This document shows positions 1 through 5,248 of a DNA stretch of 9,433 nt, piece after piece. Origin of the DNA: Actinomycetota bacterium (GTDB lineage: Bacteria > Actinomycetota > Acidimicrobiia > Acidimicrobiales > Iamiaceae); NCBI GenBank assembly GCA_017882935.1, contig JADGOP010000061.1, positions 1 to 9,433 of the forward strand. Direction: 5' to 3'. Under the pieces are notes generated by a model. That model searched no databases and was not told the origin of the DNA. It saw only the letters and a list, made by a program, of their open reading frames with translations. The translations under genes and the position numbers were made by a program. Numbering within the stretch: the first letter of the stretch is position 1; each line of letters begins with the position of its first letter.

Positions 1-432
1 CACCCCGAAGCAGCGCGGGTCGATCGGCTTGGCTGCCGAGCTCTGGTGGTGGTTCCGTTGGCCGAGCACGAACGCACCCCCGATCACGACCAGGAACAGC
101 AGCGCGAGGCCCGCAATGGTGAGCGCCCGGTGCTTCCGAGGCTCCGTGGCCTTCCCACCGGCGGGTGGCGGGGGAACCGCGGGAGCTCCACCCGACTCCA
201 CCCCCGCATCCGCGACCGGCGGGATGGCGCCGGGCCGGGTTCGATCGTGGACCCAGGCGCCCATCTCCGGGCTCACCCACTCCAGCTGCCCGGCGGTCGC
301 CCCGGCCTCGAGCGCGACCGGGCTCACGGGGCCCGAGCCCTCGATCGTGAACTGCCCGTCGAGGTACGTGACCCGCTGGCCCGGATACCGACTGGTGGGA
401 CCGAACGTCCCGATCAACGTCTGTGCTGCCAT
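1..432 (-). CDS. Single-pass membrane protein, partial, paralog of the next gene upstream
   Basis: This gene begins with ATG at 432 and leaves the window at position 1, so only its first 144 residues are visible. A GGAGGGG ribosome-binding site lies 2-3 bases before the ATG. Residues about 5-72 form a soluble N-terminal region with the pattern GQRVT, QF, IEGSGPV, GQL, W, G, WV. A Pro/Gly-rich linker follows, then one hydrophobic helix at about residues 106-124, then a His/Ser-rich start of the outer part. There is no N-terminal signal peptide, so the N-terminal domain is probably cytoplasmic and the C-terminal part extracytoplasmic. Residues 5-72 match the adjacent gene at 38 of 68 positions by my ungapped count, so the two are tandem paralogs. 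The function is unknown. The C-terminal domain, which would be the informative part, lies outside the window. Confidence 0.85.
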   Translation of the reverse strand, partial: MAAQTLIGTFGPTSRYPGQRVTYLDGQFTIEGSGPVSPVALEAGATAGQLEWVSPEMGAWVHDRTRPGAIPPVADAGVESGGAPAVPPPPAGGKATEPRKHRALTIAGLALLFLVVIGGAFVLGQRNHHQSSAAKPIDPRCFGV

Positions 433-454
433 GACCCCTCCCTTCGTGCTCGGG

Positions 455-476
455 CCGTCCGCGCGTGTGCGGACGG
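455..476. terminator. Perfect 8-bp GC hairpin between the two paralogs
   Basis: CCGTCCGC (455-462) and GCGGACGG (469-476) pair perfectly around a 6-base loop. On the minus strand the stem starts at the base right after the TAG stop of the upstream gene and ends about 14 bases before the ribosome-binding site of the next gene. There is no U-tract. It could be a weak terminator, a processing site or an mRNA stabiliser that separates expression of the two paralogs; the sequence does not decide which. Confidence 0.45.
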
Positions 477-1223
477 CTAGGGGATGCTCGAGTACTTGCT
501 GAACACGACGCCGTCCTTGATGGCGATGCTGATGTTCCCGTAGCCCCCGTCGGTGCGTTCCCACACGTACTGGTCGCCGAAGGTGCTCGATTCGTCGGTG
601 AGGCGCCCCGCCCCGCCGAGGATCGCCTCGACCTGCGCGAGCGTCATCCCGATCTGGATCCGGGCGTAGTTCGCGTTGTTCACCGGATCGGCCGGGGCAG
701 GCGGTTGGGTCGGCGCAACCGTGGGCGGGTTGGTGGGTGCCGGGGTCGGCGGGATCGTCGGCGCGAGCGTCGACTGCACCGTCGTGACGGTGTCGGGGCT
801 CGTCGTCGAGGATGCCGGCTCGGTCGAGATGGAACCCGTCGTCGTCGTGGTCGCCGTGCGAGGGGAGTGGTTGCCGATGAGGTAGGCGCCGACCGCGCCG
901 AGGAGCAGGAGCAGCACCACGATGGCTGTCACGAGGGCCGGTGCCGGACGGCGCTTTCCGGTCGTCCCCTCCTGGGCCTCGCCCGGCGGTGGTGGCGTGG
1001 GAGGAGGCGGCACCGAACCCGGAGCGGTGCTCGCCTGCACCCACTGTCCGATCGCGTCGCTCGTCCAGCGGAGCTGACCTGCGTCTGCCCACGCCACGAG
1101 CGCGATCGCATCCACCGGCCCCGAGCCCTCGATCACGAACTGCGAGCCCCGATGCGTGACCCGCTGCCCCTCGTAGGGGCTGCCCGCACCGAACACCCCG
1201 ACGTCCGTCGCACCCGGCTCCAT
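477..1223 (-). CDS. Membrane-anchored protein with C-terminal DUF3862/BLIP-like domain
   Basis: The protein has 248 residues, starting at ATG 1223 behind a GGGAGGG ribosome-binding site. Residues 1-72 are the N-terminal domain shared with the downstream paralog (GQRVT, IEGSGPV, AGQL, W, GQWV). Then come a Pro-rich linker, one transmembrane helix at about 95-117, a Thr/Pro-rich low-complexity stalk at about 118-180, and a compact C-terminal domain at about 183-248. The last domain has the hallmarks of the DUF3862/SmpA-OmlA/BLIP-like fold: IQIGMTLAQVEAILGG, then YVWER, then NISIAIKDGVVFSK. In that fold the GMT-V-ILG helix precedes a small beta-sheet used for protein binding. The expected topology is an inside N-terminus with the C-terminal domain displayed outside the membrane on a flexible stalk. 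The binding partner is unknown. A beta-lactamase-inhibitor role should not be assumed, because the fold is widely used elsewhere. Confidence 0.85.
   Translation of the reverse strand: MEPGATDVGVFGAGSPYEGQRVTHRGSQFVIEGSGPVDAIALVAWADAGQLRWTSDAIGQWVQASTAPGSVPPPPTPPPPGEAQEGTTGKRRPAPALVTAIVVLLLLLGAVGAYLIGNHSPRTATTTTTGSISTEPASSTTSPDTVTTVQSTLAPTIPPTPAPTNPPTVAPTQPPAPADPVNNANYARIQIGMTLAQVEAILGGAGRLTDESSTFGDQYVWERTDGGYGNISIAIKDGVVFSKYSSIP
700..770 (-). repeat. Degenerate Pro/Thr-coding repeat (stalk region)
   Basis: This segment inside the DUF3862 gene encodes alternating P-T-A-P-T-N-P-P-T-V-A-P-T-Q-P-P units, about residues 152-175. At DNA level it is a run of imperfect short direct repeats rich in GGTNGG. 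It is best read as the flexible extracellular stalk between the membrane helix and the outer domain. Such repeats may vary in copy number between strains. Confidence 0.5.
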
Positions 1224-1249
1224 GAACCCTCCCTCGGTCTCCGGTCCTC

Positions 1250-1278
1250 AACGTACGGAGGACGGGCCGGGTCCGTAA
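1250..1278 (-). promoter_or_regulatory. Possible weak promoter of the DUF3862 gene
   Basis: On the minus strand TTACGG (1278-1273) and TACGTT (1255-1250) are separated by exactly 17 bases, upstream of the gene starting at 1223. The -10 candidate fits the TAnnnT pattern of actinobacterial promoters, but the -35 candidate matches the consensus poorly. A GTCCTC/GAGGAC inverted repeat (1244-1249 and 1258-1263) overlaps the -10 candidate and could be a short hairpin or an operator. The assignment is tentative. Confidence 0.25.
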
Positions 1279-1303
1279 GGGCCGAAGGTCACCGCACCCG
1301 GGG

Positions 1304-1918
1304 TCAGGCCGAGATCGGCGCGACCCTGCGCACGCCCACCGCCGGCTGCTCGACAGGTCGCTCGGGACCGAGGAAGGTCGCGGCCACCACCCACGCGTGG
1401 AAGAAGACCCCGGCGACGATCTCGGCGAGGGGTGCGACGTGTCGGACCGACAGGGTGTACCCGACCACGCACGCCGCAGCCTCCGCGGCGAACAGCCGGT
1501 AGCAGAGCCGACGCCACGGTCCCGGCGGTTGCGCCGCTGCGAACCGCCACATGAGGAGCGGCAGCGACGCCCCCAGGATGAGCGCGCTCCACACGTGGAC
1601 CTCGTTGGCGCCGCCCGCACCGCCGAGTGGGACGACCGCCGCGACGAGCTGACCGGTCATCCCGACGAGCATCACCACCGAGAACGAGAGGCCCATCCGG
1701 TAGCGCTGCCGCAGGGAGCCGTGGAACACCATGAACAGCACGGCCGCCGCCGCGACACCGGCGTCGAACAGCAGTGCCGACGGCGCATGGCGTGCGAGGT
1801 CGCTGAGGGGCCGGGGGCCGAGCAGGTCGAGGTGGGCTCGTGCGGTGCCCAGGAGCAACGTGCTCCACACGATCGCCACGGCGAGGACACCACTGAGGCG
1901 GGAGAGGGGTCGGACCAC
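1304..1918 (-). CDS. Six-helix membrane protein, DUF998-like
   Basis: The protein has 204 residues and starts at GTG 1918; no in-frame ATG, GTG or TTG lies just upstream and no clear ribosome-binding site is visible. Hydrophobic segments lie at about residues 9-28, 48-66, 74-96, 107-125, 137-157 and 162-184, giving six predicted membrane helices. The first is followed by a polar loop containing HLDLLGPRPLSDLARHAPS. Length, helix spacing and overall character resemble DUF998 family proteins, whose role is not established. I am confident that it is an integral membrane protein and only moderately confident of the family. It lies 99 bases downstream of the oxidoreductase gene on the same strand and 80 bases upstream of the DUF3862 gene, so co-transcription is possible. 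Confidence 0.75.
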   Translation of the reverse strand: MVRPLSRLSGVLAVAIVWSTLLLGTARAHLDLLGPRPLSDLARHAPSALLFDAGVAAAAVLFMVFHGSLRQRYRMGLSFSVVMLVGMTGQLVAAVVPLGGAGGANEVHVWSALILGASLPLLMWRFAAAQPPGPWRRLCYRLFAAEAAACVVGYTLSVRHVAPLAEIVAGVFFHAWVVAATFLGPERPVEQPAVGVRRVAPISA

Positions 1919-1929
1919 ACACGGTGTCC

Positions 1930-1943
1930 GGAGCCGAGGCTCC
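1930..1943. promoter_or_regulatory. 6-2-6 inverted repeat upstream of the DUF998-like gene
   Basis: GGAGCC and GGCTCC form perfect 6-base arms around a GA centre, 12 bases upstream of the GTG start at 1918. The 2-base centre makes an RNA hairpin poor, so if it is functional it is more likely a DNA operator for a dimeric regulator. It may also be chance in such GC-rich DNA. Confidence 0.2.
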
Positions 1944-2017
1944 TGCCGTATGACGCGCCGGTCGGGCCGGTTGCACCCAGGTCGATCATGGGACGGAGCG
2001 ACAGGGTGCGGCGTGGC

Positions 2018-3112
2018 TCAGGGCGCCGCGGTGCCCAGCTTGCCGGCGCCCGGCAGGAGCGGCACGTCAAGCGCGTCGTACAGGCCGGGGCCCGCGGCAC
2101 GCAGCCACGGGATGGCGTTGACCAGCCGGCCGACAGCCGTGGCGTTGCCGCCGGCCGCCCGGTTGCCACCCTCGTCGGTGGCCTCCACGTTGACCTCGAT
2201 GCGCGGCCGACCCTCGATGACCACGCGGTGGGCGCCGTCGCCACCGTCGGCCGGGAGCGGCCAGTCGGGGGCACACCCGCGGTCGATGCGGGTCACGTGC
2301 TCGACGATGATCCGGGGCTCGCCACCGATAATGCCCTGCACCTCGAAGCGGAGCGCGCCCTGGGTGCCGGCTTCGAACGTGCCCATGGCGTTGGTGACCG
2401 TGGCGTCGAGCGGGCGGCGCTCGAGGGTCTCGCGGATCTCATCGAGCTCCACGCCGAGCGCCCTGGCGATGAGCCGGACCTGCCCGCCCCACACCATGGT
2501 GGGGATGGTGGGCAGCACCATCGGCGGGATCTCGTCCATGGGCTGACCCATGCCCACGAGGAAGCGGACCGCGTCGGGCTGGTCGTAGGTGGAGTAGTCG
2601 AAGATCTCCTGGCACCGCACCTCGTCGATGGTGCCGGCCAGGCCGCTGAGCCAGATGGGCAGGATGTCGTTGCCCCAGCCCGGGTCGATGCCCGACACGA
2701 AGAGGGCACCCCCCGCCCGCTCGGCAGCGGCCTCGAGCGGCCGGCGCAGGTCGGCGGGTGCGTTCCGGAAGTCGTACAGCGGGTAGATCGAGGGGGTGAC
2801 CACCACTGCGCCGGCCAGAAGTGCCAGGGTCACGTCGGCGATCGCGGCGTCGGGCCGGACGTCGCCCGACGCGGCGTAGACAACAGCCCCGGGACCCGTG
2901 CCGAGCACCGCCCCGACGTCGTCGGTGGCGACCAGACCCAGCCGGCGTCCGAGGTCGGCCAAGTCGCCTGCGTCGCGCCCGACCTTGTCGGGGTTGGCCA
3001 CGATCACCCCGGCCAGCTCGAGGCCCGGGTGCGCCTCGACCGTGCGGATCGCCGCGCGTCCCACGTTGCCGGTGCCCCACACGACGGTTGCGATCTTCGA
3101 GGTTGCGGTCAT
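2018..3112 (-). CDS. Dihydrodipicolinate-reductase-like NAD(P)-binding oxidoreductase
   Basis: The protein has 364 residues. It opens with a beta strand and the Rossmann dinucleotide-binding loop GTGNVG at residues 13-18, followed by AGVIVANPDKVGRDAGDL, the usual end of strand 2 and its ribose-binding turn. Later segments such as VVVTPSIYPLYD, VSGIDPGWGNDILP and MGTFEAGTQGALRFEVQGI fit the COG3804 family. That family is annotated as dihydrodipicolinate-reductase-like or NAD(P)H-dependent amine dehydrogenase (2,4-diaminopentanoate dehydrogenase relatives). The length is typical of that group and longer than true DapB (about 250 residues), so a role in lysine synthesis is unlikely. The substrate cannot be told from sequence. 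The start is ATG 3112, with no Shine-Dalgarno sequence but a TAGCGT hexamer ending exactly 6 bases upstream, which suggests a leaderless transcript. Confidence 0.85.
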   Translation of the reverse strand: MTATSKIATVVWGTGNVGRAAIRTVEAHPGLELAGVIVANPDKVGRDAGDLADLGRRLGLVATDDVGAVLGTGPGAVVYAASGDVRPDAAIADVTLALLAGAVVVTPSIYPLYDFRNAPADLRRPLEAAAERAGGALFVSGIDPGWGNDILPIWLSGLAGTIDEVRCQEIFDYSTYDQPDAVRFLVGMGQPMDEIPPMVLPTIPTMVWGGQVRLIARALGVELDEIRETLERRPLDATVTNAMGTFEAGTQGALRFEVQGIIGGEPRIIVEHVTRIDRGCAPDWPLPADGGDGAHRVVIEGRPRIEVNVEATDEGGNRAAGGNATAVGRLVNAIPWLRAAGPGLYDALDVPLLPGAGKLGTAAP

Positions 3113-3118
3113 CGCCGC

Positions 3119-3124
3119 ACGCTA
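3119..3124 (-). promoter_or_regulatory. Candidate -10 element for a leaderless mRNA
   Basis: On the minus strand TAGCGT is followed by six bases and then the ATG at 3112. A -10 hexamer at this distance would place transcription initiation at or next to the start codon. No convincing -35 element is seen; the region where it would lie runs into the palindrome at 3144-3198. Confidence 0.4.
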
Positions 3125-3143
3125 CCGACCGCCCCCCGCCCGT

Positions 3144-3198
3144 CGATTTCTGGGGACGGGAATGGCGCATATCGCACCATTTCCGTCCCCAGAAATCG
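3144..3198. repeat. REPIN-like long inverted repeat, 25-bp arms
   Basis: The arm at 3144-3168 and the reverse complement of 3174-3198 agree at 23 of 25 positions around a 5-base ATATC loop. The arms begin CGATTTCTGGGGACGG. Each arm is itself weakly palindromic: the right half carries ATTTC (3179-3183) and GAAAT (3192-3196) around CGTCCCCA. Two small palindromic units placed head to head are the architecture of REPINs, the non-autonomous elements moved by RAYT (IS200-like) transposases. The element sits between a minus-strand gene start and a plus-strand tRNA, where a transcription terminator is not expected. No transposase gene is in the window. The structure is certain; the REPIN assignment is inference. 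Confidence 0.7.
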
Positions 3199-3228
3199 GT
3201 CGCGTTGACCGGTCGGGTGGGCGAGCCC

Positions 3229-3259
3229 TTGCGACCGCTGCACCGGCCTCCGGTAGGGT
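3229..3259 (+). promoter_or_regulatory. Candidate promoter of the tRNA-Gly gene
   Basis: TTGCGA (3229-3234) and TAGGGT (3254-3259) resemble -35 and -10 boxes, with a longish 19-base spacer. The -10 candidate fits TAnnnT and would start transcription about 4 bases before the mature tRNA 5' end at 3270. Confidence 0.4.
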
Positions 3260-3269
3260 TGCGCCTCCT

Positions 3270-3343
3270 GCGGGTGTAGTTCAGAGGCAGAACATCAGCT
3301 TCCCAAGCTGAGAACGCGAGTTCGATTCTCGTCACCCGCTCCA
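3270..3343 (+). tRNA. tRNA-Gly (anticodon CCC), CCA encoded
   Basis: The gene folds into a full cloverleaf. The acceptor stem is GCGGGTG (3270-3276) with CACCCGC (3333-3339), the discriminator base is T at 3340, and CCA is encoded at 3341-3343. The D arm uses GTTC/GAAC. The anticodon stem TCAGC/GCTGA encloses the loop TTCCCAA, giving anticodon CCC, which reads GGG glycine codons. The T arm is GCGAG-TTCGATT-CTCGT. A U73 discriminator is usual for bacterial glycine tRNA. No second copy of the tRNA 3' end is seen in the window, so there is no sign of an integrated element using it as an attachment site. Confidence 0.95.
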
Positions 3344-3419
3344 CCACGAGGGCACCGTCACTCGACGAGCGGCTGATCCACTACGAGACCGGTGTAGACC
3401 TGTCGCGGACGAGGCGCTG

Positions 3420-3435
3420 AGGCGGTCACCCGCCT
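3420..3435. terminator. Short GC hairpin at the end of the LLM gene
   Basis: AGGCGG (3420-3425) and CCGCCT (3430-3435) pair perfectly around a 4-base loop. The stem overlaps the TAG stop of the minus-strand oxidoreductase gene and lies in the interval where that gene and the tRNA transcripts converge. It has no U-tract on either strand. It may be a simple bidirectional stop signal. Confidence 0.35.
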
Positions 3436-4318
3436 ACCAAGCGGTGGGCTCGATGGCGACGAGGTCCTCGAGGATCGGGGCGAACGTCGACTCCAGCCAG
3501 CCGGCGGGGTCGGGGCCGACCGCTCCGGTGACGAGCGTCGACACGCCCGCCGCGGCGAAGGCCTCGGCGCTGCGCACGAGGTCGGCCGGCGTGGAGTCGG
3601 GCGGGAAGTCGCGGAACATGGCGGTGACCTCGATCTCGCTCGGGTCGCGGCCAACCGCCTCGCAGTGGCCACGCAGCACCTCGAGCTTGTGCGTCACCTC
3701 GGCGGGATCGCCGAACAGGTTGCAGGCGTCCGCGTACTGCGCCACGAGCCGCAGCGTCTTCCGCTCGCCACCGCCTCCGATCAGGATGCGCGGCCGCGGC
3801 GAGCTCACCGGCTGGGGCCGACAGAGCGTGGCCGCGAGCTGGTAGTGCTTGCCGTCGAAGGGGCCGTCGTCGTCGCTCCACATCTGGACGCAGATCTGGA
3901 GTGCCTCCTCGAGCCGCTCGAACCGCTCGGCCGTGGGTGGGAACGGAACCCCCAGCCCGTCGTGCTCGCGCTCGTACCAGGCAGCGCCGATACCGAGCTC
4001 GGCGCGGCCGCCCGACACCACGTCGAGCGTGGTCACCACCTTGGCCAGCAGCCCCGGCGGCCGGTAGGTCACCCCGGTCACGAGCAGACGCAGCCGGAGG
4101 CGCTCGGTGCGACCGGCGACGAAGCCCAGGGCGGTGTACCCCTCGAGCATGGGGTCCTCCGCGGGTGCCATCCAGTCCATCTGGAAGTAGTGGTCCATGA
4201 ACGACATCGTGCGGACGCCGAGGGCCTCGGCGCGCCGCGCGAGGCCGGTGATGCCGGGGCCGATGCCGCCCGGCGAGCCGGCCCAGTCGAAGCGTGAGAC
4301 GTGGAGGTCGAGGTGCAT
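3434..4318 (-). CDS. LLM class F420-dependent oxidoreductase, Rv1855c-like
   Basis: The protein has 294 residues with the sequence character of the luciferase-like monooxygenase TIM barrel. Landmarks are MDHYFQMDW at about 41-49, TERLRLRLLVTGVTYRPPG at about 71-89, the core SGGRAELGIGAAWYEREH at about 102-119, ERFERLEEALQICVQMW at about 131-147, and the cofactor-phosphate loop segment ILIGGGGERKTLRLVAQYAD at about 168-187. This pattern matches the family of probable F420-dependent oxidoreductases named after Rv1855c (TIGR03560). It probably uses reduced cofactor F420 in hydride transfer; the substrate is unknown. The gene stands alone on the minus strand, converging with the tRNA. There is no Shine-Dalgarno sequence, but TAGAAC lies exactly 6 bases before the ATG, suggesting a leaderless mRNA. 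Confidence 0.9.
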   Translation of the reverse strand: MHLDLHVSRFDWAGSPGGIGPGITGLARRAEALGVRTMSFMDHYFQMDWMAPAEDPMLEGYTALGFVAGRTERLRLRLLVTGVTYRPPGLLAKVVTTLDVVSGGRAELGIGAAWYEREHDGLGVPFPPTAERFERLEEALQICVQMWSDDDGPFDGKHYQLAATLCRPQPVSSPRPRILIGGGGERKTLRLVAQYADACNLFGDPAEVTHKLEVLRGHCEAVGRDPSEIEVTAMFRDFPPDSTPADLVRSAEAFAAAGVSTLVTGAVGPDPAGWLESTFAPILEDLVAIEPTAW

Positions 4319-4324
4319 GGGACC

Positions 4325-4330
4325 GTTCTA
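4325..4330 (-). promoter_or_regulatory. Candidate -10 element for a leaderless mRNA
   Basis: On the minus strand TAGAAC (4330-4325) matches TATAAT at 4 of 6 positions and ends six bases before the ATG of the F420-dependent oxidoreductase at 4318. The spacing is the same as at 3119-3124. No clear -35 box is seen. Confidence 0.35.
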
Positions 4331-4410
4331 CCGCCGCCCTCGCCGATTGCCCGCCGCGACACCCGGTTCTGGGTGCGGAGACCGCACCCCGGAGCGCGTG
4401 GCTACTGCCG

Positions 4411-4614
4411 TTAGGGGCCGTAGAGGAATGCGAGTTGGCGGAAGTCCGAGTCCTTCGAGGCGATGAGATAGCCATGCTCGCGGGCGTAGTCCCAGATCTC
4501 ACGGTCGGTTGCAGTGTCGAGGCCGAGAGCAGCGACGTGCTCGCTGTCGGGGAACACGTCGCGCAACCGCACGACGAGGCTCCGCGACAGGTTCTGGTCG
4601 AAGAGGAGGTTCAC
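4411..4614 (-). pseudogene. Truncated DUF5615 (PIN-like) toxin of a toxin-antitoxin pair
   Basis: From the GTG at 4614 the frame encodes 67 residues beginning MNLLFDQNLSRSLVVRL, then HVAALGLDTATDREIWDYA and the core IASKDSDFRQLAFLYGP. These are the diagnostic N-terminal and middle motifs of DUF5615 PIN-like (Mut7-C-related) proteins, with acidic residues at D6, D54 and D56. Complete family members are about 105-115 residues long and continue with a segment like PPKVIWLR-GN. Here a TAA stop follows directly after LYGP, and none of the three forward frames downstream encodes that segment, so the end was lost by deletion or replacement rather than a one-base shift. The GTG start overlaps the TGA of a short upstream frame (GTGA), the usual antitoxin-toxin junction. 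An upstream ATG at 4674 would add 20 Arg-rich residues unlike the family. The toxin is probably inactive. Confidence 0.75.
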
Positions 4615-4682
4615 GCGGTGGCGAGACGGCGTTCGCGGAGCGCCGCAAACTCGATGGCGGTGGGCCGACGCCACGCGACCAT
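4611..4682 (-). pseudogene. Possible C-terminal remnant of the cognate antitoxin
   Basis: A 23-residue frame (starting MVAWRRPTAIEFAALRERRL, ending ATA) ends in a TGA that overlaps the toxin GTG start by GTGA. That overlap is typical of antitoxin-toxin operons. Eighteen of the 22 codons after the ATG end in G or C, in keeping with real coding in this genome. DUF433-type antitoxins are about 70-80 residues, so this would be only the tail, and the hairpin at 4681-4710 interrupts its upstream side. The sequence is too short to assign to a family, and the antitoxin reading rests mainly on position. Confidence 0.3.
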
Positions 4683-4710
4683 CCCCGCCCGGCAGGTGCC
4701 GGACGGGGAT
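4681..4710. terminator. Strong 14-bp GC hairpin
   Basis: ATCCCCGCCCGGCA (4681-4694) pairs with TGCCGGACGGGGAT (4697-4710) with a single mismatch. Only GG lies between the arms, so the innermost pair would open into a 4-base loop. It lies 22 bases downstream of a minus-strand TAG stop at 4733 that closes an orphan coding fragment, which fits an intrinsic terminator of that former gene. No U-tract is present. Confidence 0.55.
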
Positions 4711-4732
4711 CGGTCGGGGAGCCTTCGGACGG

Positions 4733-4815
4733 CTACTGGCCGGAGTTGGCGAGCGCGTCGCCCGACCAGGTGATGACCGACGCGGTGTGCATGTAGTTCG
4801 GGTGACCGATCCCGG
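4733..4815 (-). pseudogene. Orphan C-terminal coding fragment of an unknown gene
   Basis: On the minus strand the last codons before the TAG at 4733 read GIGHPNYMHTASVITWSGDA followed by LANSGQ. All but one of the last 27 codons end in G or C, and the residue mix (N, Y, M, H, T, W) is unlike the Arg/Pro/Ala-rich products of shadow frames in this DNA. A terminator-like hairpin follows. Further upstream the same frame becomes antisense to the PucR-type coding region, so the rest of the gene is missing. I do not recognise the family. The right boundary is approximate, because the switch of coding strand occurs somewhere between about 4795 and 4822. A stand-alone 19-residue peptide starting at the internal ATG is less likely. 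Confidence 0.45.
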
Positions 4816-5248
4816 GCGCGTCGGGCTCAGCCCGGTCTACGCCGACCTCACCGAGACGTCGCGGCAGGTGAGCCTGGCCGACCTCGCCATGGGCTGCGTC
4901 CCGCCCGACGGAGTGGGGGTGGTGCTCTTCGACGAGCAGCCCGTCGGGGCCCTCATCGCCCGCTCCCCCGAGCTCGGCGAGCGCATCGCCGCGCTGGTGC
5001 TCGGACCCGTGCTGGCGCTCGACGCCGACGAGCGCGAGCTGCTGCTCGGCACGTTGGCGGCCTGGATCGAGGCGGGCGGCTCGGTCTCCAAGGCCAGCGA
5101 GCGGCTGTACTGCCACCGCAACACCGTGCGCAACAGGCTGCAGCGCATCGAGGCGCTCACCGACCGGTCGTTCACCGACCCGGTCGGGTTGGCCGAGATC
5201 TACGTCGCGGCCACGGCGGCCAGGCTCACGCTCAGCCTGGAGCCGTGA
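4802..5248 (+). pseudogene. 5'-truncated PucR-family transcriptional regulator (C-terminal HTH half)
   Basis: From a GTG at 4802 the frame encodes 148 residues. VGLSPVYADLTETSRQVSLA and VVLFDEQPVGALI match the end of the GGDEF-like central region of PucR/CdaR-type regulators. The segment from about residue 79 is the PucR C-terminal helix-turn-helix: ELLLGTLAAWIEAGGSVSKA, then the recognition motif CHRNTVRNRLQRIEALTDRS at 104-123. Complete members of this group carry roughly 250 or more additional N-terminal residues, which are absent: the DNA just upstream codes on the opposite strand. G/C-ending codons fall away upstream of about 4800 in this frame. No ribosome-binding site precedes the GTG. 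If expressed, the product could still bind DNA but lacks the sensing region; a non-functional remnant is the simpler reading. The 3' end overlaps the GNAT gene tail-to-tail by 17 bases. Confidence 0.75.

Noticed and set aside
465..1502. A 345-codon plus-strand open frame
   Set aside because: Its Arg/Gly-rich low-complexity product is antisense to the well-supported DUF3862 gene and spans two genes.
3144..3198. The palindrome as an ordinary intrinsic terminator
   Set aside because: It lies upstream of both flanking genes, not downstream, has no U-tract, and has 25-base arms with nested symmetry.
1397..3208. A 603-codon open frame on the plus strand
   Set aside because: It is antisense to the DUF998-like and dihydrodipicolinate-reductase-like genes, very rich in Arg, His, Gly, Asp and Glu, and has no recognisable motif. 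It is a shadow of GC-rich coding on the other strand.
3270..3343. tRNA gene as an integration (att) site
   Set aside because: No duplicated tRNA 3' end, integrase gene or phage gene is present in the window.
4514..4801. Intact longer PucR-type gene starting at 4514
   Set aside because: The frame before about 4800 is the complement of the toxin and orphan-tail coding, has few G/C-ending codons and shows no PucR N-terminal motifs.
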